Assembly: GCA_002440975.1 (NCBI GenBank) | Contig: DJWN01000106.1 | Coordinates: 1-8,426, forward strand | Origin: Bacteroidales bacterium UBA6229 | GTDB taxonomy: Bacteria > Bacteroidota > Bacteroidia > Bacteroidales > F082 | Direction of reading: 5' to 3' | Length of the DNA stretch: 8,426 bases | Shown here: piece after piece, positions 1 through 4,077 of the stretch | Position numbering within the stretch: the first letter of the stretch is position 1 | Layout of the letters: each line of letters starts with the position of its first letter | The notes under the pieces: model-generated | Told to the model about the DNA's origin: nothing | Databases searched by the model: none | Seen by the model: only the letters and a program-made list of their open reading frames with translations | Translations under genes and position numbers: made by a program

Positions 1-39
1 TAATAAAAGGTTGCGGATTTAAGGGTTAACTACACTACT

Positions 40-165
40 ATGTTTGATTTTATTTTTTCCGTATTTGGCGTAATCATCGTGGCAGCTATCTTTTTAGGCC
101 TGGTAGCATTTCTTATCTGGATGATTAAATATGGCTTTTCAAAAAACAATGATTTTGATTTTTAG
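40..165 (+). CDS. Small single-pass membrane protein, 41 residues
   Basis: The reading frame opens with ATG at 40 and closes with TAG at 163-165; an in-frame stop at 4-6 and no other start make ATG 40 the only sensible choice. The product begins MFDFIFSVFGVII and has one uninterrupted hydrophobic stretch from about residue 4 to 28, then a short basic and polar tail (KYGFSKNNDFDF). This is the layout of a small inner-membrane protein with the tail probably in the cytoplasm. I do not recognise the family and assign no function. An AAGG at 7-10 is too far away to be a useful ribosome site, but Bacteroidota genes commonly lack one. The gene may be the last member of an operon whose upstream part lies outside the window. 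Its reality rests on the clean hydrophobic segment alone. Confidence 0.55.
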   Translation: MFDFIFSVFGVIIVAAIFLGLVAFLIWMIKYGFSKNNDFDF

Positions 166-258
166 CCCATGTTTGCCTCTGCTTCTTTCTTTCTGATGCA
201 CTCCAATTCTTTTATCAGTATGACTCAGTTTCTAATGCGTGTGTGTTTTTTTTCATGG

Positions 259-293
259 TACTTGACATTTGGTGGATAATTTTATTATTTTCA
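259..293 (+). promoter_or_regulatory. Promoter copy A, Bacteroidota type, weakened -7 box
   Basis: TTG at 262-264 is followed after 21 bases by TATTTTCA at 286-293, close to the TTTG-N19-21-TAnnTTTG consensus but with CA in place of TG at the end. The whole box lies in a sequence (TACTTGACATTT, then GTGGATAATT) that recurs almost unchanged at 496-530, including the T-rich tract just upstream. The sharing of the spacer as well as the two boxes suggests duplication or a bound regulator rather than only sigma-factor recognition. Confidence 0.45.
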
Positions 294-297
294 CAGT

Positions 298-376
298 TGA
301 GAATGACCTCAGAAGTTATCGTAATCGAAAGCACACTACGAAGGCGACACAGAAGTCATTCTTATTTTATTTTATG
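298..376 (+). ncRNA. Possible small RNA A, stem-closed
   Basis: Just downstream of promoter copy A, GAATGAC (301-307) pairs exactly with GTCATTC (355-361), enclosing 47 bases. The right arm is followed by a T-rich run (TTATTTTATTTTA, 362-374) that could end transcription. No open reading frame starts inside. The inner segment has no hairpin I am confident about. The placement of promoter, stem and T-rich tail fits a short transcript of about 70-80 bases, but only the stem and promoter are visible. It shares architecture, not sequence, with the segment at 537-610. Confidence 0.3.
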
Positions 377-495
377 CGTATGTAATGTAGAAAAACGCCT
401 TTCTTATTTACTTTGAACTTAAATTCTATAGTTTTATAATTATACTCTTTTATAAATACTTTAAATGAATGATGATTTTCTTTTTTTTTGAATGT

Positions 496-530
496 TACTT
501 GACATTTAGTGAATAATTAAATTATTTTTG
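496..530 (+). promoter_or_regulatory. Promoter copy B, Bacteroidota type, consensus -7 box
   Basis: TTG at 499-501, a 21-base spacer, and TATTTTTG at 523-530 give a full match to the -7 consensus TAnnTTTG. It repeats promoter copy A: both share TACTTGACATTT, then GTG, ATAATT and ATTATTTT, behind a run of 8-9 T. A transcript from here would begin near 535-540, at the foot of the stem at 540-598. Confidence 0.55.
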
Positions 531-536
531 TAGCCT

Positions 537-610
537 GATAGATGCCGATTATAATACGGGAGGGGATGAAACCCTTTTTAGTTGATTAGTCGGCATCTTT
601 AATTTTGTTT
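537..610 (+). ncRNA. Possible small RNA B, stem-closed
   Basis: AGATGCCGA (540-548) pairs exactly with TCGGCATCT (590-598), and three further pairs (T549-G589, T550-A588, A551-T587) extend the stem to 12 bp. Inside, AGGG at 561-564 can pair with CCCT at 572-575 around a 7-base loop. The right arm runs into TTTAATTTTG, a weak T-rich tail. The segment starts a few bases after promoter B, so a short structured RNA of about 60-70 bases is the simplest reading. I considered that it is only a terminator for the minus-strand phage gene at 638-901, but on that strand the stem is not followed by a T run. Confidence 0.38.
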
Positions 611-637
611 ATGCTGTGTGCCCATTGGCGGCATTTT

Positions 638-901
638 TTATTCAATGCTCATGCCCAGGTCGCCGGTGTCGCCTATGAGTATTTTTCGGCTGGCTTTTGC
701 GCCTTTGGTTTTAGGGTTCAGGCGGCGTTTCACTTCGTCCCATTTTACAAAAGCTTCATCCGTAAAACCCTCGTCCTGGAAACTCTCTTTAAAGTGGTCG
801 CGGGCTATCAGTCCCATTATTTCGGGGCTGTCGTTATTGATAAAGTTTTCAACTTCGGTTGATAGGTTCAGCAGGTGGTTTGCAAATTCTTGTCCGTCCA
901 T
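638..901 (-). pseudogene. Truncated phage virion morphogenesis (Mu gpG-like) protein
   Basis: The 87-residue product carries features of the phage tail-completion / virion morphogenesis family (Mu gpG-like): a helical N-terminus, then FQDEGFTDEAFVKW at about residues 41-54, KRRLNP, and the signature block ILIGDTGDLGMSI near the C-terminus. Family members as I know them run to roughly 130-170 residues, with a C-terminal half after the DTGxLxxSI block that holds a conserved tyrosine- and histidine-containing segment. Here a stop follows directly after MSIE, so that half is missing and I see no continuation in the next frame. No other phage structural gene is in the window, so it looks like a stranded prophage fragment. 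The start ATG at 899-901 has no ribosome site. It could still be expressed as a short protein, hence some doubt about the pseudogene label. Confidence 0.6.
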
Positions 902-917
902 AATTTTAAAAAAAAAA

Positions 918-948
918 CTTGATAAAGTTTAAAAATGTATTACTTTTG
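918..948 (+). promoter_or_regulatory. Promoter of small-RNA unit 1
   Basis: CTTG with its TTG at 919-921, a 19-base spacer and TACTTTTG at 941-948 match the Bacteroidota TTTG / TAnnTTTG promoter. Transcription should start around 953-955, precisely at the first base of the hairpin of unit 1. The element lies just beyond the start codon of the minus-strand phage fragment, so the two are divergent. Confidence 0.65.
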
Positions 949-953
949 TATTT

Positions 954-1031
954 GTCAGCCCTGCGTAGGCGGACGAACCACTCAAGGCGTAATCAATTTT
1001 TTTTGATTACGCCTTGAGTCTTTTATGGTCT
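954..1031 (+). ncRNA. Small structured RNA, unit 1 of four-copy family
   Basis: The first hairpin is GTCAGCC (954-960), loop CTGCGTA (961-967), GGCGGAC (968-974), with one A-G mismatch in the stem. A linker with GAACCAC follows. The second hairpin is a perfect 17-bp stem, 980-996 with 1003-1019, around a six-T loop, followed by CTTTTATGG, which looks like an intrinsic terminator. The core at 959-982 matches unit 2 at 20 of 24 positions and unit 3 at 17 of 24; CTGCG, the GG after it and several single bases are common to all four units. No start codon lies inside. A housekeeping-type promoter ends just upstream. I cannot link it to an Rfam family from memory; a transcribed regulatory RNA is the best guess, a mobile hairpin repeat the main alternative. 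Confidence 0.5.
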
Positions 1032-1236
1032 ATTATAAACGTTTGTTTGCCATCCGTATTTTTAGCGGATAAACTTGAACATATCCTCACCGAAAAAAGC
1101 ATTGATTGTTGTAAATTAAGGTATTTTTTAAATTCGCTATTGGCAAATAATCTAAAAGCTTCACCACATGAAGTTATTAATGCGATTTACTCACGTAGTG
1201 TTTAATTCAATCGGAGCTCGTGACAGCAATTTCGTT

Positions 1237-1254
1237 GAAAGCAATTCACAACAA
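1237..1254 (+). repeat. 18-base imperfect direct repeat, copy 1
   Basis: GAAAGCAATTCACAACAA here and GAAAGCAACTCACAGCAA at 1426-1443 agree at 16 of 18 positions, 189 bases apart. This copy sits directly upstream of the -7 box of unit 2, where a -33 element or regulator site would be expected; the other copy has no such box downstream. Confidence 0.5.
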
Positions 1255-1260
1255 AAATAT

Positions 1261-1268
1261 TACTTTTG
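1261..1268 (+). promoter_or_regulatory. -7 box of small-RNA unit 2
   Basis: TACTTTTG is identical to the -7 boxes of the other three units and lies 12 bases before the CTGCG of unit 2, the same spacing as in unit 1. The -33 element is poor: the nearest TTG (1235-1237) is 23 bases away, slightly too far. The promoter may therefore be weak or depend on an activator. Confidence 0.45.
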
Positions 1269-1273
1269 TCACT

Positions 1274-1352
1274 GGAGGATCTGCGTTGGCGGTCGAACCA
1301 CTGACTGAGAATTCAATTTAATTTGATTGCTCCTTTGGTCTTTTTCTGGTCA
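1274..1352 (+). ncRNA. Small structured RNA, unit 2 of four-copy family
   Basis: The core (1279-1302) differs from unit 1 at only 4 of 24 positions and keeps CTGCG (1281-1285) and GGCGG..GAACCACT. The second hairpin is imperfect: GACT and GAG at 1303-1309 can pair with CTC and GGTC at 1330-1340, and AATTCAA with TTGATT around a short AT loop. It is followed by TTTTTCTGGTC, echoing CTTTTATGGTC behind unit 1. The first hairpin is much weaker here than in units 1, 3 and 4, since GGAGGAT and GGCGGTC barely pair. This copy may be decaying, or fold differently. The clear likeness to unit 1, including the downstream TGGTC, indicates a tandem duplication. Confidence 0.42.
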
Positions 1353-1400
1353 GATAAATATGCTTTTTGGTAATAGTATTGATCAAAGTAATAGTTTCAA

Positions 1401-1469
1401 AGGAGGCCAAAAATGCTTCACAGCAGAAAGCAACTCACAGCAATAGCCCGTGCTTTATCAGCAGTGTAG
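1401..1469 (+). CDS. Very short frame with strong ribosome site (doubtful)
   Basis: AAAGGAGG (1399-1406) stands 6 bases before ATG 1413, a near-perfect Shine-Dalgarno in a window whose real genes have none. The frame reads MLHSRKQLTAIARALSAV and stops at 1467-1469. The second copy of the 18-base direct repeat lies inside it. No family is recognisable; it may be a leader peptide, the start of a decayed gene, or chance. Confidence 0.2.
   Translation, partial: RRPKMLHSRKQLTAIARALSAV
1426..1443 (+). repeat. 18-base imperfect direct repeat, copy 2
   Basis: This copy pairs with 1237-1254 (16 of 18 identical) and falls inside the 18-codon frame at 1413-1469. No TACTTTTG box follows it, so it may be the remnant of a further unit or a short protein-coding repeat. 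Confidence 0.45.
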
Positions 1470-1523
1470 TAATTGGGTTTTAGTAATTGAAACTTAGCGC
1501 ATTAATACACCTAAAATCAGATG

Positions 1524-1612
1524 ACCTCAAAATAACACTGGCAGCATATTCCTGAAAACATGCTGCCAGCGGGTCACCCTCCCACGCAGAGAGGATTTTC
1601 TTCTGTTAGAAG
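1524..1612 (-). ncRNA. Small structured RNA, unit 3 of four-copy family
   Basis: Read on the minus strand, a short 5' leader contains a CTTCT/AGAAG mini-hairpin. The conserved hairpin follows: TCCTCT (1595-1590), loop CTGCGTG (1589-1583), GGAGGG (1582-1577), six pairs including two G-U. The linker is TGACCCGCT. The second hairpin is a perfect 10-bp stem (CTGGCAGCAT, 1569-1560, with 1547-1538) around a 12-base loop, followed by TGTTATTTTG as a possible terminator. The stem bases differ from units 1 and 4 while pairing is kept, which is what a selected RNA fold would show. It has the best promoter of the four. It faces units 1 and 2. Confidence 0.5.
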
Positions 1613-1618
1613 ACGCTT

Positions 1619-1650
1619 CAAAAGTATAACAATTTTAAAGTTATTTCAAA
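1619..1650 (-). promoter_or_regulatory. Promoter of small-RNA unit 3
   Basis: On the minus strand TTTG (1650-1647), a 20-base spacer and TACTTTTG (1626-1619) match the Bacteroidota promoter consensus exactly. Transcription would begin around 1613 and run leftward through unit 3. Confidence 0.7.
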
Positions 1651-1673
1651 TTTTGTAACAATTACTCATATAA

Positions 1674-1734
1674 GCTTTACGCCCAGCGAAATCGAAACTT
1701 TGCCGGGCGGTGCACTTCCTGCGCAGGGAAGCCA
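1674..1734 (-). ncRNA. Small structured RNA, unit 4 of four-copy family
   Basis: On the minus strand the first hairpin is CTTCC (1731-1727), loop CTGCGCA (1726-1720), GGAAG (1719-1715), extendable by one G-U pair. A linker GCACC leads to the second hairpin: CGCCCGGC (1709-1702) pairs with GCTGGGCG (1687-1680), eight pairs with one G-U. The tail is not T-rich (TAAAGCTTATATG), so no terminator is obvious, and transcription could run on toward unit 3. The core at 1705-1728 keeps CTGCG, GG and the ACC linker but is otherwise the most diverged copy. Spacing from -7 box to core (9 bases) matches units 1 and 2 (10 bases). Confidence 0.45.
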
Positions 1735-1737
1735 CTA

Positions 1738-1745
1738 CAAAAGTA
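1738..1745 (-). promoter_or_regulatory. -7 box of small-RNA unit 4
   Basis: TACTTTTG on the minus strand (CAAAAGTA on the plus) is identical to the other three units. No TTTG lies 19-21 bases upstream, so the -33 half is missing or degenerate. Confidence 0.45.
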
Positions 1746-1786
1746 CAAAGTATTTGAATCTATATTATTTTTGACTGATTATTGTC

Positions 1787-1813
1787 ATGAAAACAAACCT
1801 CATCGCCCTATGA
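1787..1813 (+). CDS. Possible 8-codon leader peptide overlapping the SnoaL start
   Basis: ATG 1787 opens the frame MKTNLIAL and TGA at 1811-1813 overlaps the ATG of the next gene at 1810. Overlaps of this ATGA kind permit translational coupling. A -7-like TATTTTTG at 1766-1773 would put a transcript start close to this ATG. The frame is very short and could be chance. Confidence 0.2.
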   Translation: MKTNLIAL

Positions 1814-2169
1814 AACCCAAAGCCCTCATCACCAAATGGATTGCCATGTTCAATGCAGCGGATGCTGCCGGAATAGCGGAGTTGTATCATGAGGAGGCTG
1901 TTAATCATCAGGTGGCCAATTCGCCGGTGGTTGGCAAAAAAGCCATACAGCAAATGTTTGAAGCCGAATTTCAGGCTGCTAAGATGCGCTGCATTCCGGA
2001 AAATATTTTCGAAGACGGGGAGTGGGGCATACTGGAGTGGAAAGACCCGCTGGGATTGAGGAGATGTGGCTTCTTCCATGTGGTGGAGGGAAAGATCAAG
2101 TTTCAGCGCGGCTATTGGGATAAGCTGTCTTTTTTGCGGATGCATAAGCTGCCGATTCCGAGGCAGTGA
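1810..2169 (+). CDS. SnoaL-like / NTF2-fold family protein
   Basis: The 119-residue product has the length and layout of a single-domain SnoaL-like (NTF2-fold) protein: an N-terminal helix (KALITKWIAMFNAADAAGIAELY), then DAD-type turn sequence HEEAVNHQVANSPVVGKKAI, a further helix, and strand segments ending FFHVVEGKIKFQRGYWDKLSF. The family forms small cone-shaped pockets; members include polyketide cyclases and hydrolases, but most bacterial ones are uncharacterised, and no substrate can be inferred. I start it at ATG 1810 (MKPKALITKW) rather than the in-frame TTG at 1771, because the homology-like region begins there. An 8-codon frame (ATG 1787, MKTNLIAL) stops at 1811-1813, overlapping this start codon as ATGA. 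There is no signal peptide, so the protein is cytoplasmic. A -7-like TATTTTTG lies at 1766-1773 without a matching -33. Confidence 0.8.
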   Translation: MKPKALITKWIAMFNAADAAGIAELYHEEAVNHQVANSPVVGKKAIQQMFEAEFQAAKMRCIPENIFEDGEWGILEWKDPLGLRRCGFFHVVEGKIKFQRGYWDKLSFLRMHKLPIPRQ

Positions 2170-2749
2170 TTAGTCACACCTTCAACACTAAATCCCTTAT
2201 CACGTCAATGATATGCAGTTAAGGTATCAGATGATTGGCAGCTTGTTTGTTTCTACAGGAATTCGATCGGGGGTATCAGTTGTGAATAAGTGAGGCTTTG
2301 AGACGTCCCTTCAACCACTGATTTAAATATCGTACTTCTTTTAACAGGTTTATTCAACCTTATTCCAGCCTTATTTTTCCTGTTTTTATCATTTTCACGA
2401 AAAAAAATAATTTTTTTTTCTCGTTTAATATCAATGATTTAGCAGGCTAAAATCTTGAATAACTAAAGAAAATAGAAAAAAAAGTGTCGCATTTCATCTC
2501 TTAATAAGAGAATCTTTTAATGACGATGCTACAAATCTATTTGCATACACATCCGGCAGACCAGCATACGGCAGCAGGACTGTATCCTATGGCCGGGCAT
2601 GAAAGCTATCATGCCGGGGATGTACCCAGAAATAAGGCACCCCCTGATGTGGCTACGCGAAAAGTGATTATTCAAATAGTATTAATCTGATTTTTATTAT
2701 ATGAAGCATTTTTATTCATTTATTATCAATAACTTAAAATTTTATTATC
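2170..2749. other. Long leader / intergenic region upstream of the 309-residue gene
   Basis: The 580 bases hold no clear gene. The first half is unremarkable and AT-rich from 2330 on. A small inverted repeat TCTCTTA / TAAGAGA sits at 2497-2503 and 2505-2511, followed by ATCTTTT. From 2545 to 2665 the base composition becomes noticeably richer in G and C, with a hairpin (separate entry), and an unbroken 56-codon frame runs from ATG 2520 to TGA 2688-2690 (begins MTMLQIYLHTHPADQ) that I cannot assign. A degenerate -7-like TATTTG lies at 2538-2543. The last 60 bases before ATG 2750 are almost pure A and T, as is common ahead of Bacteroidota genes. Confidence 0.5.
2590..2621 (+). other. GC-rich hairpin in the leader
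   Basis: GGGCATGA pairs with TCATGCC around a 6-base loop (AAGCTA), and after one G-G mismatch CC pairs with GG, giving nine pairs in all. It is the strongest fold in this leader and stands out against its AT-rich surroundings. No T run follows, so it is not an intrinsic terminator; it may be a regulatory leader structure or part of the 56-codon frame that spans it. Confidence 0.35.
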
Positions 2750-3679
2750 ATGAAAAATGAACTTGAACGTTCAAGAAAAATCCTGGCTTTGCGCCAGGTC
2801 CTTGAGGATCATCCCGAGGTGTTTGAAGGTAAAGCCGAAGCACTGGTAGTACGTGAGAACTTCCTTACCGAGTCGGCTCTGTTGTTGACACGCATCAACC
2901 AATTGGTAGTGCCCTTCCGCTCCAACCTGGTTGAGCGAATAGCCAGCAGGCAGCAGTTTGATCAGTTGCTTTTCAAAATGGTTAATATTGGGGTGCTTTT
3001 GGCGCGTCGCAATGGCGATCTGTCGTTGCAGCATACCTTTGGCGAGTTAAGCAAAAACATCACCCGTGTTTCGGCACACAAAGCCCTGGCGGTGGCCGAG
3101 GTGGTGATGAACAGTTTTGCTGTCCACGAGGAATTGTTGCCAGCTTTGGGTGTTGACCCGGAAGCCCGAGCACAGTTTGAACAGCTGATAGCCGATTATC
3201 AGCAAAGTAGTCGTGAGGCTGTACAGCGGAGTAATCTGAGACGTAACCTAAAGGTTATGATCAAGCTTCAGATCAAGAGCCTCAACGAGCTGATCAGGAT
3301 GGATCTTGATCGCTTTGTGCGTTACCATGCCAGCGAATACCCGCTCTTCGCGCAACGCTACCAGGCCATTCGCAGGGCTAGGCCTAAGTCGTCGGCTCCT
3401 GAGCTGCCCATAGATTCTGACATCAGTGGTGTAGTTACAAACAACCTGACGGGTGAAGCTCTTGCCGGTGCTGTGATCACGCTGATGGAGCACGCTTATA
3501 GTATCGAGACGGATGCCGAAGGTCGTTATTCGCTGGACGAACTGTCGCCAGGCAGCTATACTGTTAGCTGCCATAAGCCCGGATATTTTGTACCCGAGCC
3601 AGTCAGCTTTATCCTTAGTGCCAACGACAGTGTGATTCATAACTTCGAACTGATTTCGGCAGAATCCGCAGTAGCCTGA
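2750..3679 (+). CDS. Helical-domain protein with C-terminal carboxypeptidase-regulatory-like domain
   Basis: The 309-residue product has two parts. Residues 1 to about 205 are rich in predicted helix with many Leu, Arg and Gln and no membrane segment; I do not recognise this domain. A basic, proline-containing linker (RRARPKSSAPELP) leads to residues 225-302, a textbook CarboxypepD_reg-like beta-sandwich: SGVVTNNLTGEALAGAVITL, then TDAEGRYSLDELSPGSYTVSCHKPGY. In Bacteroidota that domain normally sits at the N-terminus of TonB-dependent receptors or in secreted proteins, where it takes part in protein contacts. Here there is no signal peptide, so the protein should be cytoplasmic, which is unusual. 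ATG 2750 is the natural start with an AT-rich leader and no Shine-Dalgarno. It appears to be a single-gene unit, ended by the terminator at 3699-3731. Its role is unknown. Confidence 0.85.
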   Translation: MKNELERSRKILALRQVLEDHPEVFEGKAEALVVRENFLTESALLLTRINQLVVPFRSNLVERIASRQQFDQLLFKMVNIGVLLARRNGDLSLQHTFGELSKNITRVSAHKALAVAEVVMNSFAVHEELLPALGVDPEARAQFEQLIADYQQSSREAVQRSNLRRNLKVMIKLQIKSLNELIRMDLDRFVRYHASEYPLFAQRYQAIRRARPKSSAPELPIDSDISGVVTNNLTGEALAGAVITLMEHAYSIETDAEGRYSLDELSPGSYTVSCHKPGYFVPEPVSFILSANDSVIHNFELISAESAVA

Positions 3680-3698
3680 CCAAGAGCTGATTTGTATG

Positions 3699-3731
3699 AA
3701 AACCACATGGCATTAGCTGTGTGGTTTTTTT
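3699..3731 (+). terminator. Intrinsic terminator after the 309-residue gene
   Basis: AAAACCACA (3699-3707) pairs with TGTGGTTTT (3720-3728) around a 12-base loop, and seven T follow the GG (3725-3731). It lies 20 bases after the stop codon. Confidence 0.8.
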
Positions 3732-3811
3732 GGTTGTTGTTGTTGTTGTGATTGTTGGAATTGTTTTGTATCAGAAAAAAATAACGAAAATGCCGGTTTC
3801 AAGCCTGATCG

Positions 3812-3860
3812 AGCTAAAAGCCAAAAGCCAAAAGCTAAGAGCCACGGAAGAAGAGCCAAG
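3812..3860 (+). repeat. Degenerate heptanucleotide repeats, block 1
   Basis: Seven-base units follow AGCYAAR in strict phase: AGCTAAA, AGCCAAA, AGCCAAA, AGCTAAG, AGCCACG, GAAGAAG, AGCCAAG. The phase continues more loosely to about 3874. A second block with the same unit is at 3995-4031. Repeats of this kind occur between genes in many Bacteroidota genomes. Confidence 0.75.
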
Positions 3861-3889
3861 TAAGAAGTAAAAAGCGATGCCCAGCGATG

Positions 3890-3924
3890 CCCTGAGCTTG
3901 CCGAAGGGAGCAAGTCGAAGGGAG
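3890..3924 (+). repeat. Palindromic intergenic repeat of the CCCTGAGC...CGAAGGG type
   Basis: CCCTGAGCTTGCCGAAGGG (3890-3908) is followed by GAGCAAGTCGAAGGGAGCC, a partly repeated second arm. Sequences very close to CCCTGAGCTTGTCGAAGGG recur between genes in a wide range of bacterial genomes; I know the pattern but not a settled function. GAGC/TTG and CAAG/GAGC allow short hairpins, and the GTCGAAGGG half repeats the CCGAAGGG half. Confidence 0.6.
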
Positions 3925-3994
3925 CCAAGTTGTTGAATAAAGTAATTTCGGGAAGCTGTTTATTAGGAGATGATTTATTTTAATTGCTGATACG

Positions 3995-4031
3995 AGCCAA
4001 AAGCCAATAGCTAAGTGCCAATTGCTAACAG
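3995..4031 (+). repeat. Degenerate heptanucleotide repeats, block 2
   Basis: AGCCAAA, AGCCAAT, AGCTAAG, TGCCAAT, TGCTAAC and a final AGC keep a seven-base phase and the same unit as block 1 at 3812-3860. AGCCAAAGCCAA inside the nearby terminator loop (4055-4066) may derive from the same repeat. Confidence 0.7.
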
Positions 4032-4040
4032 CATCTTCAA

Positions 4041-4077
4041 AAAAAACTCCCACCAGCCAAAGCCAACGGGAGATTTT
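4041..4077 (-). terminator. Terminator of the surface-protein operon
   Basis: On the minus strand CTCCCGTTGGC (4072-4062) pairs with GCTGGTGGGAG (4057-4047) through 11 pairs including four G-U, around a four-base loop, followed by eight T. On the plus strand the same hairpin is followed by ATTTTT, so it may also stop transcripts coming from the left. It lies 26 bases after the stop codon of the PID-CTERM-like gene. Confidence 0.75.

Larger units (their letters stand above)
166..637. other. Gene-free stretch with two promoter/stem units
   Basis: No convincing reading frame was found on either strand. The first 85 bases are pyrimidine-rich and hold nothing I can name. The rest is organised as two successive units, each with a T-rich tract, an extended promoter copy and a short segment closed by a perfect stem; these are listed separately. 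About 120 AT-rich bases lie between them (377-495). Confidence 0.6.
902..1809. other. Gene-poor region holding four related small-RNA units
   Basis: About 900 bases contain no credible long gene. Instead they hold four promoter-plus-hairpin units (two on each strand, pointing toward each other), an 18-base imperfect direct repeat at 1237-1254 and 1426-1443, a short frame with an unusually strong ribosome site at 1401-1469, and a 9-base direct repeat TAGTAATTG at 1467-1475 and 1481-1489. Each is described separately. Confidence 0.6.

Noticed and set aside
540..600. Integron-type recombination site (attC) or phage attachment site
   Set aside because: The stem is attC-like in size, but the GTTRRRY and RYYYAAC ends are absent and no integrase is nearby.
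605..932. Plus-strand frames at 605-862 and 618-932
   Set aside because: They are antisense to the phage morphogenesis fragment, whose family motifs make the minus strand the coding one.
1014..1205. 63-codon plus-strand frame (ends SPHEVINAIYSRSV)
   Set aside because: It can start only at TTG 1014, inside the right arm of the unit 1 hairpin, with no ATG and no ribosome site. The later part looks mildly protein-like, so a gene remnant is possible, but I cannot support it.
959..1686. Short matches to 16S rRNA: TGCGTAGGCGG at 962-972 and CTGGGCGTAAAGC on the minus strand at 1686-1674
   Set aside because: Both strings resemble one conserved stretch of 16S rRNA, but they lie in different units and strands, in the wrong order, with no similarity beyond 11-13 bases. 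Each is explained by the hairpins of its own unit.
954..1734. CRISPR array
   Set aside because: The repeated cores differ in sequence, lie on both strands, are irregularly spaced and each have their own promoter; no cas gene is present.
1765..2145. Minus-strand frame of 126 codons opposite the SnoaL-like gene
   Set aside because: It is the shadow of a plus-strand gene with clear NTF2-fold features and has no family signature.
3248..3706. Minus-strand frame of 152 codons opposite the 309-residue gene
   Set aside because: It lies over the carboxypeptidase-regulatory-like domain and runs through the plus-strand terminator; no signature of its own.
3713..4053. Two minus-strand frames in the repeat-filled gap (rich in LAFGFWLLA-type strings)
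   Set aside because: The apparent hydrophobic protein sequence is the translation of the heptanucleotide repeats, and one frame reads across the operon terminator.
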